Positions 50,528 to 59,727 of a stretch of DNA of 59,816 nt are shown one piece after another. The stretch comes from an uncultured bacterium (GTDB lineage: Bacteria > Planctomycetota > UBA1135 > GCA-002686595). The stretch spans positions 1 through 59,816 of the forward strand of contig CALCXM010000068.1 of assembly GCA_937905825.1 (NCBI GenBank), given 5' to 3'. The position numbers and the translations under genes are program-made. The notes under the pieces are model-generated. The model saw only the letters and a list, made by a program, of their open reading frames with translations. It had not been told where the DNA came from and did no database searches. Position 1 is the stretch's first letter; each line of letters begins with the position of its first letter.

Positions 50528-51105
50528 CAACGGAACACAACCCCGCGAACCCCGAGCCCTTTGCGCCCTTCCCGACGGAGAAGAGCGAACAGATCTACGA
50601 CTCCCCTTGGTGTGGCTTGCGCCGGGATGAAGTGCGCTTGCCCAACGGCAACCTACAGGAATACCACGTCTTCGAAGTCAGCGACGCGGTCGCCGTCGTG
50701 CCCGTCAAGGTCGACGGCTCGTTGGTCATGATCGGCCAGTATCGCTACCCCCATGGAAAGACCCATTGGGAGATGCCTGCTGGGCGCATCGATGAAGGGG
50801 AAACTCCGCTCGAGGCCGCGCACCGCGAGCTGCGCGAAGAGACCGGCCATTCGAGTTCCAAGGTCATTCCCTTGCCCGGCTTCTATCCGACGAACGGCAT
50901 CAGCGCCCACTACGCTCACGTGTTCCTGGCATTGGACTGTGTGCCCACTCACGAACTCAACTTGGATGATGCGGAGCAGTTGATCGTTCGGACATTCAGC
51001 CAAGCACAGGCCGAGGCTCTGTTGGACGCGGGTCTGCTGGCGGATGCGTTCACCGCCCTGCCCCTCATGTATTACTTGCGCGGGGCTTGGAAGCGGAACT
51101 TGTAG
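50524..51105 (+). CDS. NUDIX hydrolase (ADP-ribose pyrophosphatase type)
   Basis: 193 residues. The NUDIX box is intact: GRIDEGETPLEAAHRELREETGH matches G-x5-E-x7-RE-L-x-EE-x-G. The family cleaves nucleoside diphosphates linked to another group. The N-terminal EVSDAVAVVPVKVDGSLVMI and QYRYPHGKTHWEMPAG pattern fits an ADP-ribose or sugar-nucleotide pyrophosphatase. Start overlaps the glycosyltransferase stop in ATGA. It may recycle or police the sugar nucleotide used by its neighbours, which is inference. Confidence 0.93.
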   Translation: MTTEHNPANPEPFAPFPTEKSEQIYDSPWCGLRRDEVRLPNGNLQEYHVFEVSDAVAVVPVKVDGSLVMIGQYRYPHGKTHWEMPAGRIDEGETPLEAAHRELREETGHSSSKVIPLPGFYPTNGISAHYAHVFLALDCVPTHELNLDDAEQLIVRTFSQAQAEALLDAGLLADAFTALPLMYYLRGAWKRNL

Positions 51106-51112
51106 GGCGAGC

Positions 51113-52834
51113 TCAGCGCAAGTCGTAGAGCCCCATCCACGGGCCCGGCCTTTCGATCGACCAAAGAGAGGTCAACGGGAACTTCAGTTCCATGGGGAGC
51201 CTGAACTCGGCCCGCGAACTGTCCGCTTTTCCCGCCGTCACGAGGGCAGTTTGGTCCTTGAGCAGGCCCCGCAAGAGGTTGCCCTCGAGTCCTTCCTGCA
51301 AGCGATTGACCAGCAGCAGGTGAGTGACTCCGAGGGCCGCGAGAGCCGCGGCGGGAGTTTCCCCATAGGCGGCGTGCAAGCCCTTGCGCAGAGCGATGGT
51401 CCCGTCCAGCTCCTCAATCTTCATCAGGTCGGAAGCGTAGATGGCGCGCACTCCGCCGGTCAGTTCCCCTTCGTTCAAGGCGCTTAGGCGACGGGCCTCT
51501 CGGCTGCCAAGACTCGATCCGCTCGCCTCGCGAATATTCATCAACAGCTCGAGGCTGCTTTGGTCCAAGTCCACGATCGGCCCGTAGCGGTCGATCAAGA
51601 CCATGGCGGAGCCGTCCAGCTCTTGCAGCCAACGCTCACCGCTTTCACGAGTGTCCGGTTGGGCCAGGACACTTCCCAGGCGCCAGCTTTGCGCAGCCGG
51701 GAACAAAGCGAAGAGGCACAGAGCCACTCGCACCCCTGGGCCCCGGGACCAGAGCCGTTCCACGAGCATGCCGGCAGGCAAACAGCCCAGCACCGCCACG
51801 GGCAACAAATAGCGCGTGTGCTCGTTGGCGGATGTCATGAAAAACAAGGCCCAGCCTCCACAAAAGAGCACGGCGGGCAGAGCCGCGCGACGCTTGAGCA
51901 AGGTGCCAAATCCTGCCAAGAGGAAAAGCGTCAAGACGGGGCCATAGCCAAAGAAGGCCTTGGCCAGACTTGGAAAGGTGCCCAGGTTGCGATCCAAGTT
52001 GAGGGACTGTCCGTTGAAGGAAATGTCCGCCGTGTCGCCGCCGATTGTCTGGTCGGCGGTTGGTGCGCCGTAGATCAGGTAGGAAGGATAGCCCACCAAG
52101 ATCGCCAGCACGAAAAATGCGCCCACGCACAGCACACCGTGCTTCAAGCGCGCGAGCAGCCCCTCGCGATTCCATCCAAGGGGCGACACCAGCCAGGCCA
52201 GGCCGGGGATCGCGAGCACAAAGAAACCCGACTGATGGCAGGCCGCGGACAAGGCCGCACACAGACCCGCGAGGACCAGGGTGCGTAAAGCGGGCTTCCG
52301 CACGTAGAGCGCCGCCGGCCAAGCGGACAGGGCCGCGAAGAACATCATCGGCACCCAGGGACGTTCTTGCACAGAGAAGTGCACGTGCATCAAGCCGCTG
52401 GCGGCGAACCAGGCGGCGAACCAGGCTCCCCGTTCGAGTCCTGCGGAGCGCGCGGCCAACAAGACCGCGATGGGTGTCAGCGCACCGAAGAGCAGCACGA
52501 GCCAGCGCGCGATGCGGTGCACCTCGCTCGGGTGCTCTAGAATGTGATCGCCGTATTCCTGGGCACCGGACCAATCACCCGCGAACTTGCCTTGGACAAA
52601 GTGCGCTCCATAGAGCGGCAAAAGGCAGTAGGGAAGCAGGTTTGGGTAAGTCGAATACTTCCCCACCGGCGGGACCGGGTTCTTGTCCTTGGCCATGCCG
52701 AGGGCAGCGCGCACGATGTGCGTGTCCGGCACGTAATTGTGCGGCATGCCGTGCTCGATCCCCCTCGCGCGCAATCCTGCGGCGAAGAGAAACAGCAAGA
52801 TCGCTCCGCCCCAGGCACGCCGAGAGCCTTTCAT
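51113..52834 (-). CDS. GT39/PMT-like membrane glycosyltransferase
   Basis: About 573 residues with many spans. The ATG at 52834 has AAGGA 10 bases upstream and gives a basic N-terminus directly followed by a span; a GTG at 52894 would add 20 residues and lies just past the rho stop. The first loop contains HNYVPDTHIVRAALGM, like the Asp-bearing loop of dolichol-phosphate-type sugar transferases. The hydrophobic pattern and the soluble C-terminal domain fit the undecaprenyl-phosphate-sugar glycosyltransferase class. It likely adds a sugar on the outer face of the membrane. It converges on the NUDIX gene, 7 bases apart. Confidence 0.78.
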   Translation of the reverse strand: MKGSRRAWGGAILLFLFAAGLRARGIEHGMPHNYVPDTHIVRAALGMAKDKNPVPPVGKYSTYPNLLPYCLLPLYGAHFVQGKFAGDWSGAQEYGDHILEHPSEVHRIARWLVLLFGALTPIAVLLAARSAGLERGAWFAAWFAASGLMHVHFSVQERPWVPMMFFAALSAWPAALYVRKPALRTLVLAGLCAALSAACHQSGFFVLAIPGLAWLVSPLGWNREGLLARLKHGVLCVGAFFVLAILVGYPSYLIYGAPTADQTIGGDTADISFNGQSLNLDRNLGTFPSLAKAFFGYGPVLTLFLLAGFGTLLKRRAALPAVLFCGGWALFFMTSANEHTRYLLPVAVLGCLPAGMLVERLWSRGPGVRVALCLFALFPAAQSWRLGSVLAQPDTRESGERWLQELDGSAMVLIDRYGPIVDLDQSSLELLMNIREASGSSLGSREARRLSALNEGELTGGVRAIYASDLMKIEELDGTIALRKGLHAAYGETPAAALAALGVTHLLLVNRLQEGLEGNLLRGLLKDQTALVTAGKADSSRAEFRLPMELKFPLTSLWSIERPGPWMGLYDLR

Positions 52835-52899
52835 CTGCGCGGGGTCCTTCCCCTGCACCGAGCCTTCGACCTGCAAGGGGTCTGAGGTTCCCACTCGCT

Positions 52900-54612
52900 C
52901 TACGCTTCGGGATCCACGTCGAAGCGGGCCAAGAAGTCTTCCGTCTTCTCGACGTCCATCAGCTTGTCGCTGAGCAACTCCATGGCTTCGATGAAGTTCA
53001 TGCGGAGCAAGACGCGGCGCAGGGTATTGATGCGCTTCAGGCGCCTGCTCGAAACCAACTTCTCTTCCTTGCGGGTGCCCGACTTCTCGATGTCGATGGC
53101 CGGGAAGATGCGCCGGTCGGAAAGCTTGCGGTTGAGCATCACCTCCATGTTGCCGGTGCCTTTGAACTCCTCGAAGATCAGTTGGTCCATGCGGCTGCCG
53201 GTGTCGATCAGGGCCGTGCCCAGAATCGTCAAGCTGCCAGCGGTCTCCGTGTTGCGTGCGCTACCGAAGATCTGACGGGGCCGTTCCATGGCGCGCGAGT
53301 CGAGGCCACCGCTCATGGTGCGTCCACTGCCGCCGGCGGAGTTGTTGTAGGCGCGGGCCAGGCGCGTGATCGAGTCCATGATCAACACCACGTCCTCACC
53401 GAGTTCCACCAAGCGTTGGCAACGCTTCCAAACCGCTTCCGCGAGCTTGACGTGGTTCTTGGGGGATTCGTCGCTGGTAGAGACAAAGACCTGACCCTTC
53501 GTGCTGCGAACCCAATCGGTGGCTTCTTCGGGACGTTCGTCCACCAGCAGCACCATCAGGTGAACCTCGGGAAAGCCCTCTTCGATGCCCTTGGCAAACT
53601 GCCGCATCAGGGTCGTCTTGCCTGTGCGTGGCTGGGCCACGATCAGACCGCGCTGACCGCGTCCAATCGGTGCAATCAAGTCCAGGATGCGCATGGAGAC
53701 ATCGCCGGTCACGTCCCCCACCGCGTAGTGGAAGTCGGGGTCGATAGTGGTCAGGCTCTTGAAGGGCCGCAGCTGGGCGTACTTCTTTGGATCCTCGCCA
53801 TCGACGGTCGTGACGTTGTCGAGTTCGTACTTGTACTTCTTGCCCTTGCGAATCGACCCCTCGATAAGCGAACCGTCGCGCAACTTGAAGCGCTGGATCA
53901 GTCGTTCGGGAACGAAGATGTCTAGCTTGCTCGGTAGGTAGCTACGTTCGAGATCTCGCAGGGTCCCGAAGCCACCTTTCTCGACGATTAGCATGCCTAT
54001 GCCGGTCTTGGCTTCGGCCGCCTGCTTGCCTTCGGGAGCCTGCCTGCCTTCGGGAGCCTGCCTGGATTCAGAAGCTTGCCGGGATTCGGAAGCCCCCGTG
54101 GAGCCTGTCGATTGGCTCTCGTCTTGGCCACGCTTGGAACGTGGTCGACCGCGACGGCGGCGGCGACGGCTGCCTTCTGAACCTTCGCCATCGGTGCCTT
54201 GGGATGGATTGGAGTTCTTCCTCTCGCTCCCTTCTGAGGCCTGCCCGCCCTGGGATTGCCCGCCCGAGGAATTGTTATTGTTGCTGTTGCCGTTGTTCCC
54301 TTCGTTGCCATCCCCATCACCGGACTTGCGGCGACGTCGACGACGTCCACCACGACGATTGTTGCCCCGGCGTCCTTTCGATGACTCAGAGTCCTGAGAC
54401 TCCCCGTCGTTGCGAGGCGCTTGCTGAGAACTTTCGCCGGAGCTCTTCGGCTCGTCGTTGTTCTTGGGGGGGGAATCCTCAGACTTCGTCGCCTTCTTGG
54501 TGCTTCGACGTCGACTTTTCGGTGGAACACCGGAGCCTGACTTCGAGGTCGTAGGTGCTTCCATCGCACCGAAGGGAATCTTGTCCGTTGTGGTTTCGTC
54601 TTTTGTAGCCAA
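52900..54612 (-). CDS. rho: transcription termination factor Rho with disordered basic N-terminal extension
   Basis: 570 residues. The RNA-binding OB fold (GFGTLRDLERSYLPSKLDIFVP) starts near residue 218. The ATPase core has the P-loop AQPRTGKTT, then LMVLLVDERPEEATDW, VLIMDSITRLARAYN and the RMDQLIFEEFKGTGNME block. The first ~200 residues are a disordered Ser/Asn/Gly/Arg-rich arm, with five Arg/Lys blocks and six-residue repeats of ASESRQ/APEGRQ type. The start is a TTG at 54612, after a GGA; an ATG at 54564 is the fallback. A leader of over 600 bases precedes it and may be autoregulatory. Confidence 0.95.
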   Translation of the reverse strand: MATKDETTTDKIPFGAMEAPTTSKSGSGVPPKSRRRSTKKATKSEDSPPKNNDEPKSSGESSQQAPRNDGESQDSESSKGRRGNNRRGGRRRRRRKSGDGDGNEGNNGNSNNNNSSGGQSQGGQASEGSERKNSNPSQGTDGEGSEGSRRRRRRGRPRSKRGQDESQSTGSTGASESRQASESRQAPEGRQAPEGKQAAEAKTGIGMLIVEKGGFGTLRDLERSYLPSKLDIFVPERLIQRFKLRDGSLIEGSIRKGKKYKYELDNVTTVDGEDPKKYAQLRPFKSLTTIDPDFHYAVGDVTGDVSMRILDLIAPIGRGQRGLIVAQPRTGKTTLMRQFAKGIEEGFPEVHLMVLLVDERPEEATDWVRSTKGQVFVSTSDESPKNHVKLAEAVWKRCQRLVELGEDVVLIMDSITRLARAYNNSAGGSGRTMSGGLDSRAMERPRQIFGSARNTETAGSLTILGTALIDTGSRMDQLIFEEFKGTGNMEVMLNRKLSDRRIFPAIDIEKSGTRKEEKLVSSRRLKRINTLRRVLLRMNFIEAMELLSDKLMDVEKTEDFLARFDVDPEA

Positions 54613-55266
54613 GTCGATCCAAACTCAAACGTCACGGGAAGGTCGCCTCAACCGGATGGCTGAAGCAGTGGGCGGAACCTGATTCAGTTCCGATAGAAAG
54701 AGGCGCCAGGTGAATCACCCGCGCTGGTGGACTGCGAGGAGTCCGTACGAGCCTGTACAAAACGGGGGTTTCGGATCAGGATCAGACCCGGTCTTGGACA
54801 ACACGCCTTTCCCGATCGCCGGAGATCCATCTGATCTCAGGAGGAAGCCAGCTTGGCTCTAGGAAGGAGGTTGTGTGCCGCACCTGCCGGGGTTGGGCAG
54901 CCGCTCCGTGACTCCCGTTCTGCGAATGGGGTCAGGGGTTTGCGATCACCCGATGTTCGGCCGTGTCAGCGGGATGCACCCGTCTCGTGGCCATCGAACG
55001 ACATCCAGCCTACAGGACCAGGACGTCCAAGCAATGGGTCTTTCCCCATCTGCCGTGAATTTATCGGCAGGCCTTGGTGCCCAGATGAATCCCTTCCTGG
55101 GCTTGAAGAGAAAAACGGCTCTGGAGGCGAGCGCTGGCCCCTTCTAACCGATCAAGCGGAGACTTCGATGGTTCCACCGATGTTTCGTGCCCGCCGAAAA
55201 CTATCCAGTTCTTGAGGTGGAAAGCTCCTACCCGGTCCCGGGCAGCCCTAGCGCACTCAAGAAAAA
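54613..55266. other. rho upstream region, no gene identified
   Basis: About 650 bases. No conserved protein or known RNA signature (RNase P, tmRNA, SRP) was recognised on either strand. It probably contains the long leader and promoter of rho and ends at the tRNA-Pro terminator T-run. Confidence 0.5.
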
Positions 55267-55343
<77 letters not shown>

Positions 55344-55360
55344 ACCTTTGAGGGACGAGA

Positions 55361-55389
55361 ACGATAGGCCCGGTCCGGCGAGTCGTCAA
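55361..55389 (-). promoter_or_regulatory. sigma-70-type promoter of tRNA-Pro
   Basis: On the minus strand, TTGACG (55384-55389) and TATCGT (55361-55366) are exactly 17 bases apart. The -10 ends 17 bases before the first tRNA base. This is the best-matching promoter seen in the window. Confidence 0.8.
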
Positions 55390-55501
55390 GGTCGCTCCCC
55401 GGGACCGGCGAAAATAGGAGCAAATCCCCTGGGGGATCCCCGTCGCCCAGCGCGTCCCGCGCAGCGAGGTTCGCCCCGCCAGTTGCGACACGGCCAGACC
55501 T

Positions 55502-57103
55502 CTAGCGTCCCAAGTCCACGAACTGGCCGTTGTTCTGACGGGCCAAGGTCTTCATGAATTCCTTTTGGAACTCACCAAGGGCGATCGTGTGAATCACGAC
55601 TTTGCGCAACTCATTCGCGATCTGAACTTCCCGCAGGATGTCGTCGGGATCGACCAACTCCCCCACCGTCGGACGGCCGTCGGAGAGGAAGAAGATCGTG
55701 TCCACGGCCACTTCGTAGGCCTCATCCTGACTGCCGCGGCCGCCCTCCACGTCGAGGGCCCGCATCAAAACCCCATAAGTGTTCGTCTTGCCCTCACCAA
55801 GGTTCGCGGCTCCAGTCAGCCCGGCGCGCGCCAAGCCTTCTTTTGAGTTGCCGCCGATGGCTTCCAAGCGGCCGACCCACTCCATGGCACTCTTCTTGTT
55901 CAGCACGTTGCACTTCACAATCTCTTTCTTCCAGGGCTTCACTTGGGTAGCGAAGGCCAAGATGTTCAGCTCAACGTACGACTCCAAACCTTCGATCGTT
56001 CGTTGCAGTTCAGTCTTCACGATGTCGATCCGTGACATCGAGGGGTAGTCTCCATCCTCGAAACGCTCCTTCTCGATCACCTGGGCTTCCATTGAACCGG
56101 ATACGTCGATGATGAACAGAACCCGCCGACTGGGAGACTCGATGCCGTGGTAGCTCGTGCTTCCGGGGGGTGAGTAGATAGCGGCGTTCTCCGCGCGCTT
56201 CGCCTTGGTGCTCGCAAGCTGCTCGTCCGAGGGGATCTCGAAGCGCTCGACGTTCGTGGTCCACCACTTGCGCCACTCCTCTGTGCGCATGCCGTAAAAT
56301 TTGCCCGTGATCTCCTCGAGGGCCAGGGAGAAGTCCTTGAGCAGGCGGCCTTCCTCGACTTCCATGGCAGCGACCAGGGGCCCAATCGAGCGCCGGGCAC
56401 GAACCTGGAGCAAGACCTTGGCGGCACTCGAACGCACCTGCCAAGTCTTGTCTTGCAAGGCCTCGATGCCGATGTCGACAACAGCTTCCTCGTGAAAGTT
56501 CCCGAGCGCTTCCATGGCCGCGCAACGCACGGCTGGCTCTTTGTCGGCGGTCAGCTCGATGAAGCGCGGTACCGACCGTTTCTCATTGCGTGCCGCCAGC
56601 GCGAGCACGACGCGGTAGCGGATGCGCCAAGACTTGTCCGAAAGGCATTCGAGCAGCGGCTCGTAGTCCCCTTTCAATCCACCCTCGGCGATCACCCTCA
56701 AGATCCCCAATCGACTCGGCTCGTCCTTCTTCTCAGCGAGGGCGACGAAGACAGCGGCCACACTGGTCTCGCCTTTCAACCCCGCCAAGATCTTGACGGC
56801 GGCATCGACCACTTCGGTGTCCTTGTCCTTCAGGATGGGGAGCAGCACGTCGACTAGTTGCGGCGAGTCCGTGCCATCCAAAGCCATGATGGCTTCCACG
56901 CGATCGGAGGTCTCCTTGAACTTGCGGAAGTACTTTTTGAACTCCTTGAGGATCTCCTCGTCCGTAGGCACTGCAAGCGAAGGAACAGAATGACTCACGG
57001 CCGCGGGGACCGAGGAAGCGCTGACAAGCGACGAGTCTGTGGCCCGAACAGACGGCAACAGAAAACTGAGACAGCAAAGCAGCAGGGCAGAGAAACGCTT
57101 CAT
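55502..57103 (-). CDS. exported HEAT-repeat and von Willebrand A domain protein
   Basis: About 533 residues. The ATG at 57103 opens a signal peptide (MKRFSALLLCCLSFLL); the frame runs another 57 codons upstream without support. After a short linker, HEAT repeats fill about 45-270, with helical pairs such as WRIRYRVVLALAARNEKRSV and WQVRSSAAKVLL. A VWA domain runs from about 330 to the end and keeps the metal site DVSGSM and the FLSDGRPTVGEL segment. Exported HEAT-VWA proteins are thought to be protein-binding scaffolds. The partner is not evident from the neighbours. Confidence 0.85.
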   Translation of the reverse strand: MKRFSALLLCCLSFLLPSVRATDSSLVSASSVPAAVSHSVPSLAVPTDEEILKEFKKYFRKFKETSDRVEAIMALDGTDSPQLVDVLLPILKDKDTEVVDAAVKILAGLKGETSVAAVFVALAEKKDEPSRLGILRVIAEGGLKGDYEPLLECLSDKSWRIRYRVVLALAARNEKRSVPRFIELTADKEPAVRCAAMEALGNFHEEAVVDIGIEALQDKTWQVRSSAAKVLLQVRARRSIGPLVAAMEVEEGRLLKDFSLALEEITGKFYGMRTEEWRKWWTTNVERFEIPSDEQLASTKAKRAENAAIYSPPGSTSYHGIESPSRRVLFIIDVSGSMEAQVIEKERFEDGDYPSMSRIDIVKTELQRTIEGLESYVELNILAFATQVKPWKKEIVKCNVLNKKSAMEWVGRLEAIGGNSKEGLARAGLTGAANLGEGKTNTYGVLMRALDVEGGRGSQDEAYEVAVDTIFFLSDGRPTVGELVDPDDILREVQIANELRKVVIHTIALGEFQKEFMKTLARQNNGQFVDLGR

Positions 57104-57672
57104 GGGGCCGGGGATCGCAGGCTGAGGGGAGGCTGGATGGATGCCCCATGTTGTACCGCGTTCGGCGGTCAGGGTTACGTTCGATTTTGGCCGGGCCCGC
57201 CTCCGCGATCGATTTGGCCTGAAATTGAGAGGATCCCTGAGTCCCCGACACGCGGCACGGCATGCAGGACGCAAAGCATGCCCCGCACAGGCTCAGATCG
57301 GTCGTTCGTAGCCGCCCTGTCTGATCACGTCCAAGGCCAAGCGCAGCAGCTTGCGTTGACCGTCGCTGCAACTTTCAACTCGAGCTGCCCAACCCCAAGC
57401 AAGACGATCAATCCGAGATGCGCAACACCCAGGACCTGCCCTTGACTCTGCCGAAGTTCAGCGCAAACGGACGGCGGGACCCAAGACGCTTCGAGGTCGG
57501 AGCGGCTCGCACCAACTTCATCGCCGTCCGGGATTCCGCCCCGAGCTTGGTGTTGGGCAAGGGCGACGAGGAGGACAAGCACAGGCCCGTGTGCCGCAAG
57601 CCCGGGGAGCGGCCAAGCTTCCAGCCTTGAGCGCGCCGGCCCTTGCGCCTCAAGCACCAGTAGCGACAGAGA
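57104..57672. other. intergenic region, no gene identified
   Basis: About 570 bases between the HEAT-VWA start and the terminator of the acidic membrane-protein gene. Open frames here have no conserved features and no ribosome site, and no RNA was recognised. It should hold the HEAT-VWA promoter. Confidence 0.5.
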
Positions 57673-57715
57673 AACAGCCCCGAGCGCTCGGCGCTGCCGG
57701 CCGCTCGGGGCTGTT
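57673..57715 (-). terminator. hairpin terminator of the acidic membrane-protein gene
   Basis: A 14-bp perfect stem AACAGCCCCGAGCG and its complement, loop 15 bases, followed on the minus strand by TTTCTCTGTC. It is 36 bases past the stop of the 57752-59281 gene and likely ends its transcript. Confidence 0.8.
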
Positions 57716-57751
57716 CTTGATCAGGGCCCGCTGGCTGGCGCCAGGTAGTCC

Positions 57752-59281
57752 CTACTTGGGATCCGCTTTGGTCACCACCATGTTGCTCGCATCCACCACG
57801 TGGGACATCGAGCGTCCAGCAGTAGCCAGCTTCGCATCCTCGAGAGTCAAGCGAGCCCCTGAGGCGGTGATGATCGTCACCGTGGAGCCCTCATGCTTGA
57901 CGAGCTTTCCGTAGAACACTCCGCCCGTCGTACGAACGCGAACGCTCTGCAAACCGGCCACGGTCTTTTGACTGCCGAGGGCCATGGTGGTCGAGTCGGC
58001 GATCTTCTCGAAAGAGTCGATCTGCCACTCGAGCAAGGCCATCTTGCCAATCTTTGTATCGAGCCAGATGCGGCGGTTGCCCACGGCGTAGAGCTTCCCT
58101 TCGAAGATCTCACCAGCATAGAGCAGCACGCGCACTTCCCCGACCGAGGGGGTCATGATCTTCTTGTCCCCATGCACCGCATCGCGGGGAATCGCGTCCC
58201 CCGTGTAGATGCTGGCCAGTTCAGTCTTGGAAGCCTGGCGCGTGCGCCCGTGCTCCTCGTCCATCATGGGTAGGTCCGAAGTGGGTTCGAGCTCAACCGG
58301 CGGAACATCGCCGACTGCACCCGTGTCGCCCACTTGAATCACAAGGCCCGACGGCTCAGGTTCAGGCGTTTGCGTTGGAGTGAGTGCTTGCGGAACCTCG
58401 CCGGGCATGACCGGGCGCTTGGAACCGCCAGAGTTCGCAGGCTTGTCGAGCATGGGAGCCGGAACCTGGGCCAGCAGGTCGGTCTTGACTACGGGGTCCC
58501 CCTGAGGGGCAGTCTGCGGGGCCGGATCAGCAATCAGAGCTGGCTTTTGAGCGTTTGGCTTGTTGGCGGGTTTGCCTCCCCCCGTGTTCAAAAGACCAGC
58601 AACACCCTTCGCGTTGGGCTTGTTGCCCGGCTGCGCGACTTGGCCAGGCTGTGTGCCTGCCGTCGGGGATTCCACTTTGGCGATTTCCGTCGGCGTCTGC
58701 TGAGCTGAGTTGAACTTGTCGTCAGCGATGAACTTGGATCCAACGACACCGACGGCCACGGAAACCACGGCGAGGATCGCACGCCCCAACCAAGGGCTCG
58801 CGGCCCCGGCCATCTCGGGCTCGGCGAGTGATGGGCGGAAGTCGTCTTCATCTTCCTCGCCAGCTTCAAATGCTTGGGCGAAGGCCTCTTCCTGTTCTTC
58901 GTCGCTCTCGGCGCCGTCGAACTCCATCAACCAGCTGGCGCCTTCCTCATCGAAGTCCAAGTCGAGCCCGTCGTCGTCGCCCGAGGGATCAACGCCGAAG
59001 GGATCCCCCTCTTCGGAGCCCTCGGGGGGGTCCTCGACTTGGGTTTTGGCCACGGGATCGAGCAAGCGCTCGCTCCCAGCGGACTCGCTGTCGGGATCGT
59101 AGATGCCGTCATTCAGCTCGGGCTCAGCGGGGAAACTGTTCTCGAGACTGGAATCGGAAAGCTCAGAGTCCGTGCCGTTCGAATCGGCATGGAGCCCAAG
59201 AAAGTCCTCGGCGGCCGCGAAATCGTTGGATTTGGCGTTGGCTCCTTTGGGAGCGTCTGGGCCTTGGGGGTCGTTGGACAT
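57752..59281 (-). CDS. acidic single-span membrane protein of unknown function
   Basis: 509 residues. The first ~160 residues are highly acidic, with runs of Asp/Glu, and probably cytosolic. One hydrophobic segment (AILAVVSVAVGVVGSKFI) lies near 167-185. A Pro/Ala-rich linker follows, then a folded beta-rich C-terminal domain from about 385 with GEVRVLLYAGEIFEGKLYAV and VRVRTTGGVFYGKLVKHEG. Topology suggests that the C-terminus is on the outside. No known family. The ATG at 59281 is preceded by a weak site. Confidence 0.68.
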   Translation of the reverse strand: MSNDPQGPDAPKGANAKSNDFAAAEDFLGLHADSNGTDSELSDSSLENSFPAEPELNDGIYDPDSESAGSERLLDPVAKTQVEDPPEGSEEGDPFGVDPSGDDDGLDLDFDEEGASWLMEFDGAESDEEQEEAFAQAFEAGEEDEDDFRPSLAEPEMAGAASPWLGRAILAVVSVAVGVVGSKFIADDKFNSAQQTPTEIAKVESPTAGTQPGQVAQPGNKPNAKGVAGLLNTGGGKPANKPNAQKPALIADPAPQTAPQGDPVVKTDLLAQVPAPMLDKPANSGGSKRPVMPGEVPQALTPTQTPEPEPSGLVIQVGDTGAVGDVPPVELEPTSDLPMMDEEHGRTRQASKTELASIYTGDAIPRDAVHGDKKIMTPSVGEVRVLLYAGEIFEGKLYAVGNRRIWLDTKIGKMALLEWQIDSFEKIADSTTMALGSQKTVAGLQSVRVRTTGGVFYGKLVKHEGSTVTIITASGARLTLEDAKLATAGRSMSHVVDASNMVVTKADPK

Positions 59282-59727
59282 GTCCGGATGATGTGTTCGC
59301 GATAGATTCGGCTAGTTCGGAAACCCACGTCTGGATCCCTCACAGGGCCACCAGGGCTCGAAACCACGCAGGTCTCGGTCCGGGGAGGCTCGTGCTGTAT
59401 CGGCACGATGGGGTCGCCGAGTCCTGCTAGTACTTGGATTATTCCCAGGGTTTGGGACCGCGGAAGGCCCTGCACTCGCTCAAAGCATCCAAGTGCCGAG
59501 AGCCCCCAAGGCAAAATTTTCCGCCAGGATCACCCCGCCCCCCCCCCCGGAGAAACGGCACTGGGGCCCGAAGCAGCGGGATTGGGCCGGACTCGGCGAG
59601 CTACCCTGAGCAAGTCCTGGGGATTGTCCTTTCCACTCAGGTCCCTGGTAGGAAAGTTTGACCCGGGACCTGAAAACGCAGATCCATCTGCCAGCACGGC
59701 GGCCCTGGCGGGTCGGGAGACCCCTGA
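59282..59727. other. region before the terminal repeat, no gene seen
   Basis: About 450 bases with no credible gene. It contains an 11-base C run (59538-59548) and an inverted repeat CAGGTCCC (59638) / GGGACCTG (59665) with a 19-base spacer, which may be part of the same sequence family as the tail repeat. Confidence 0.5.

Noticed and set aside
53997..54635. Alternative-frame protein inside rho
   Set aside because: The frame is open only because of repetitive Arg/Ser codons in the disordered arm.
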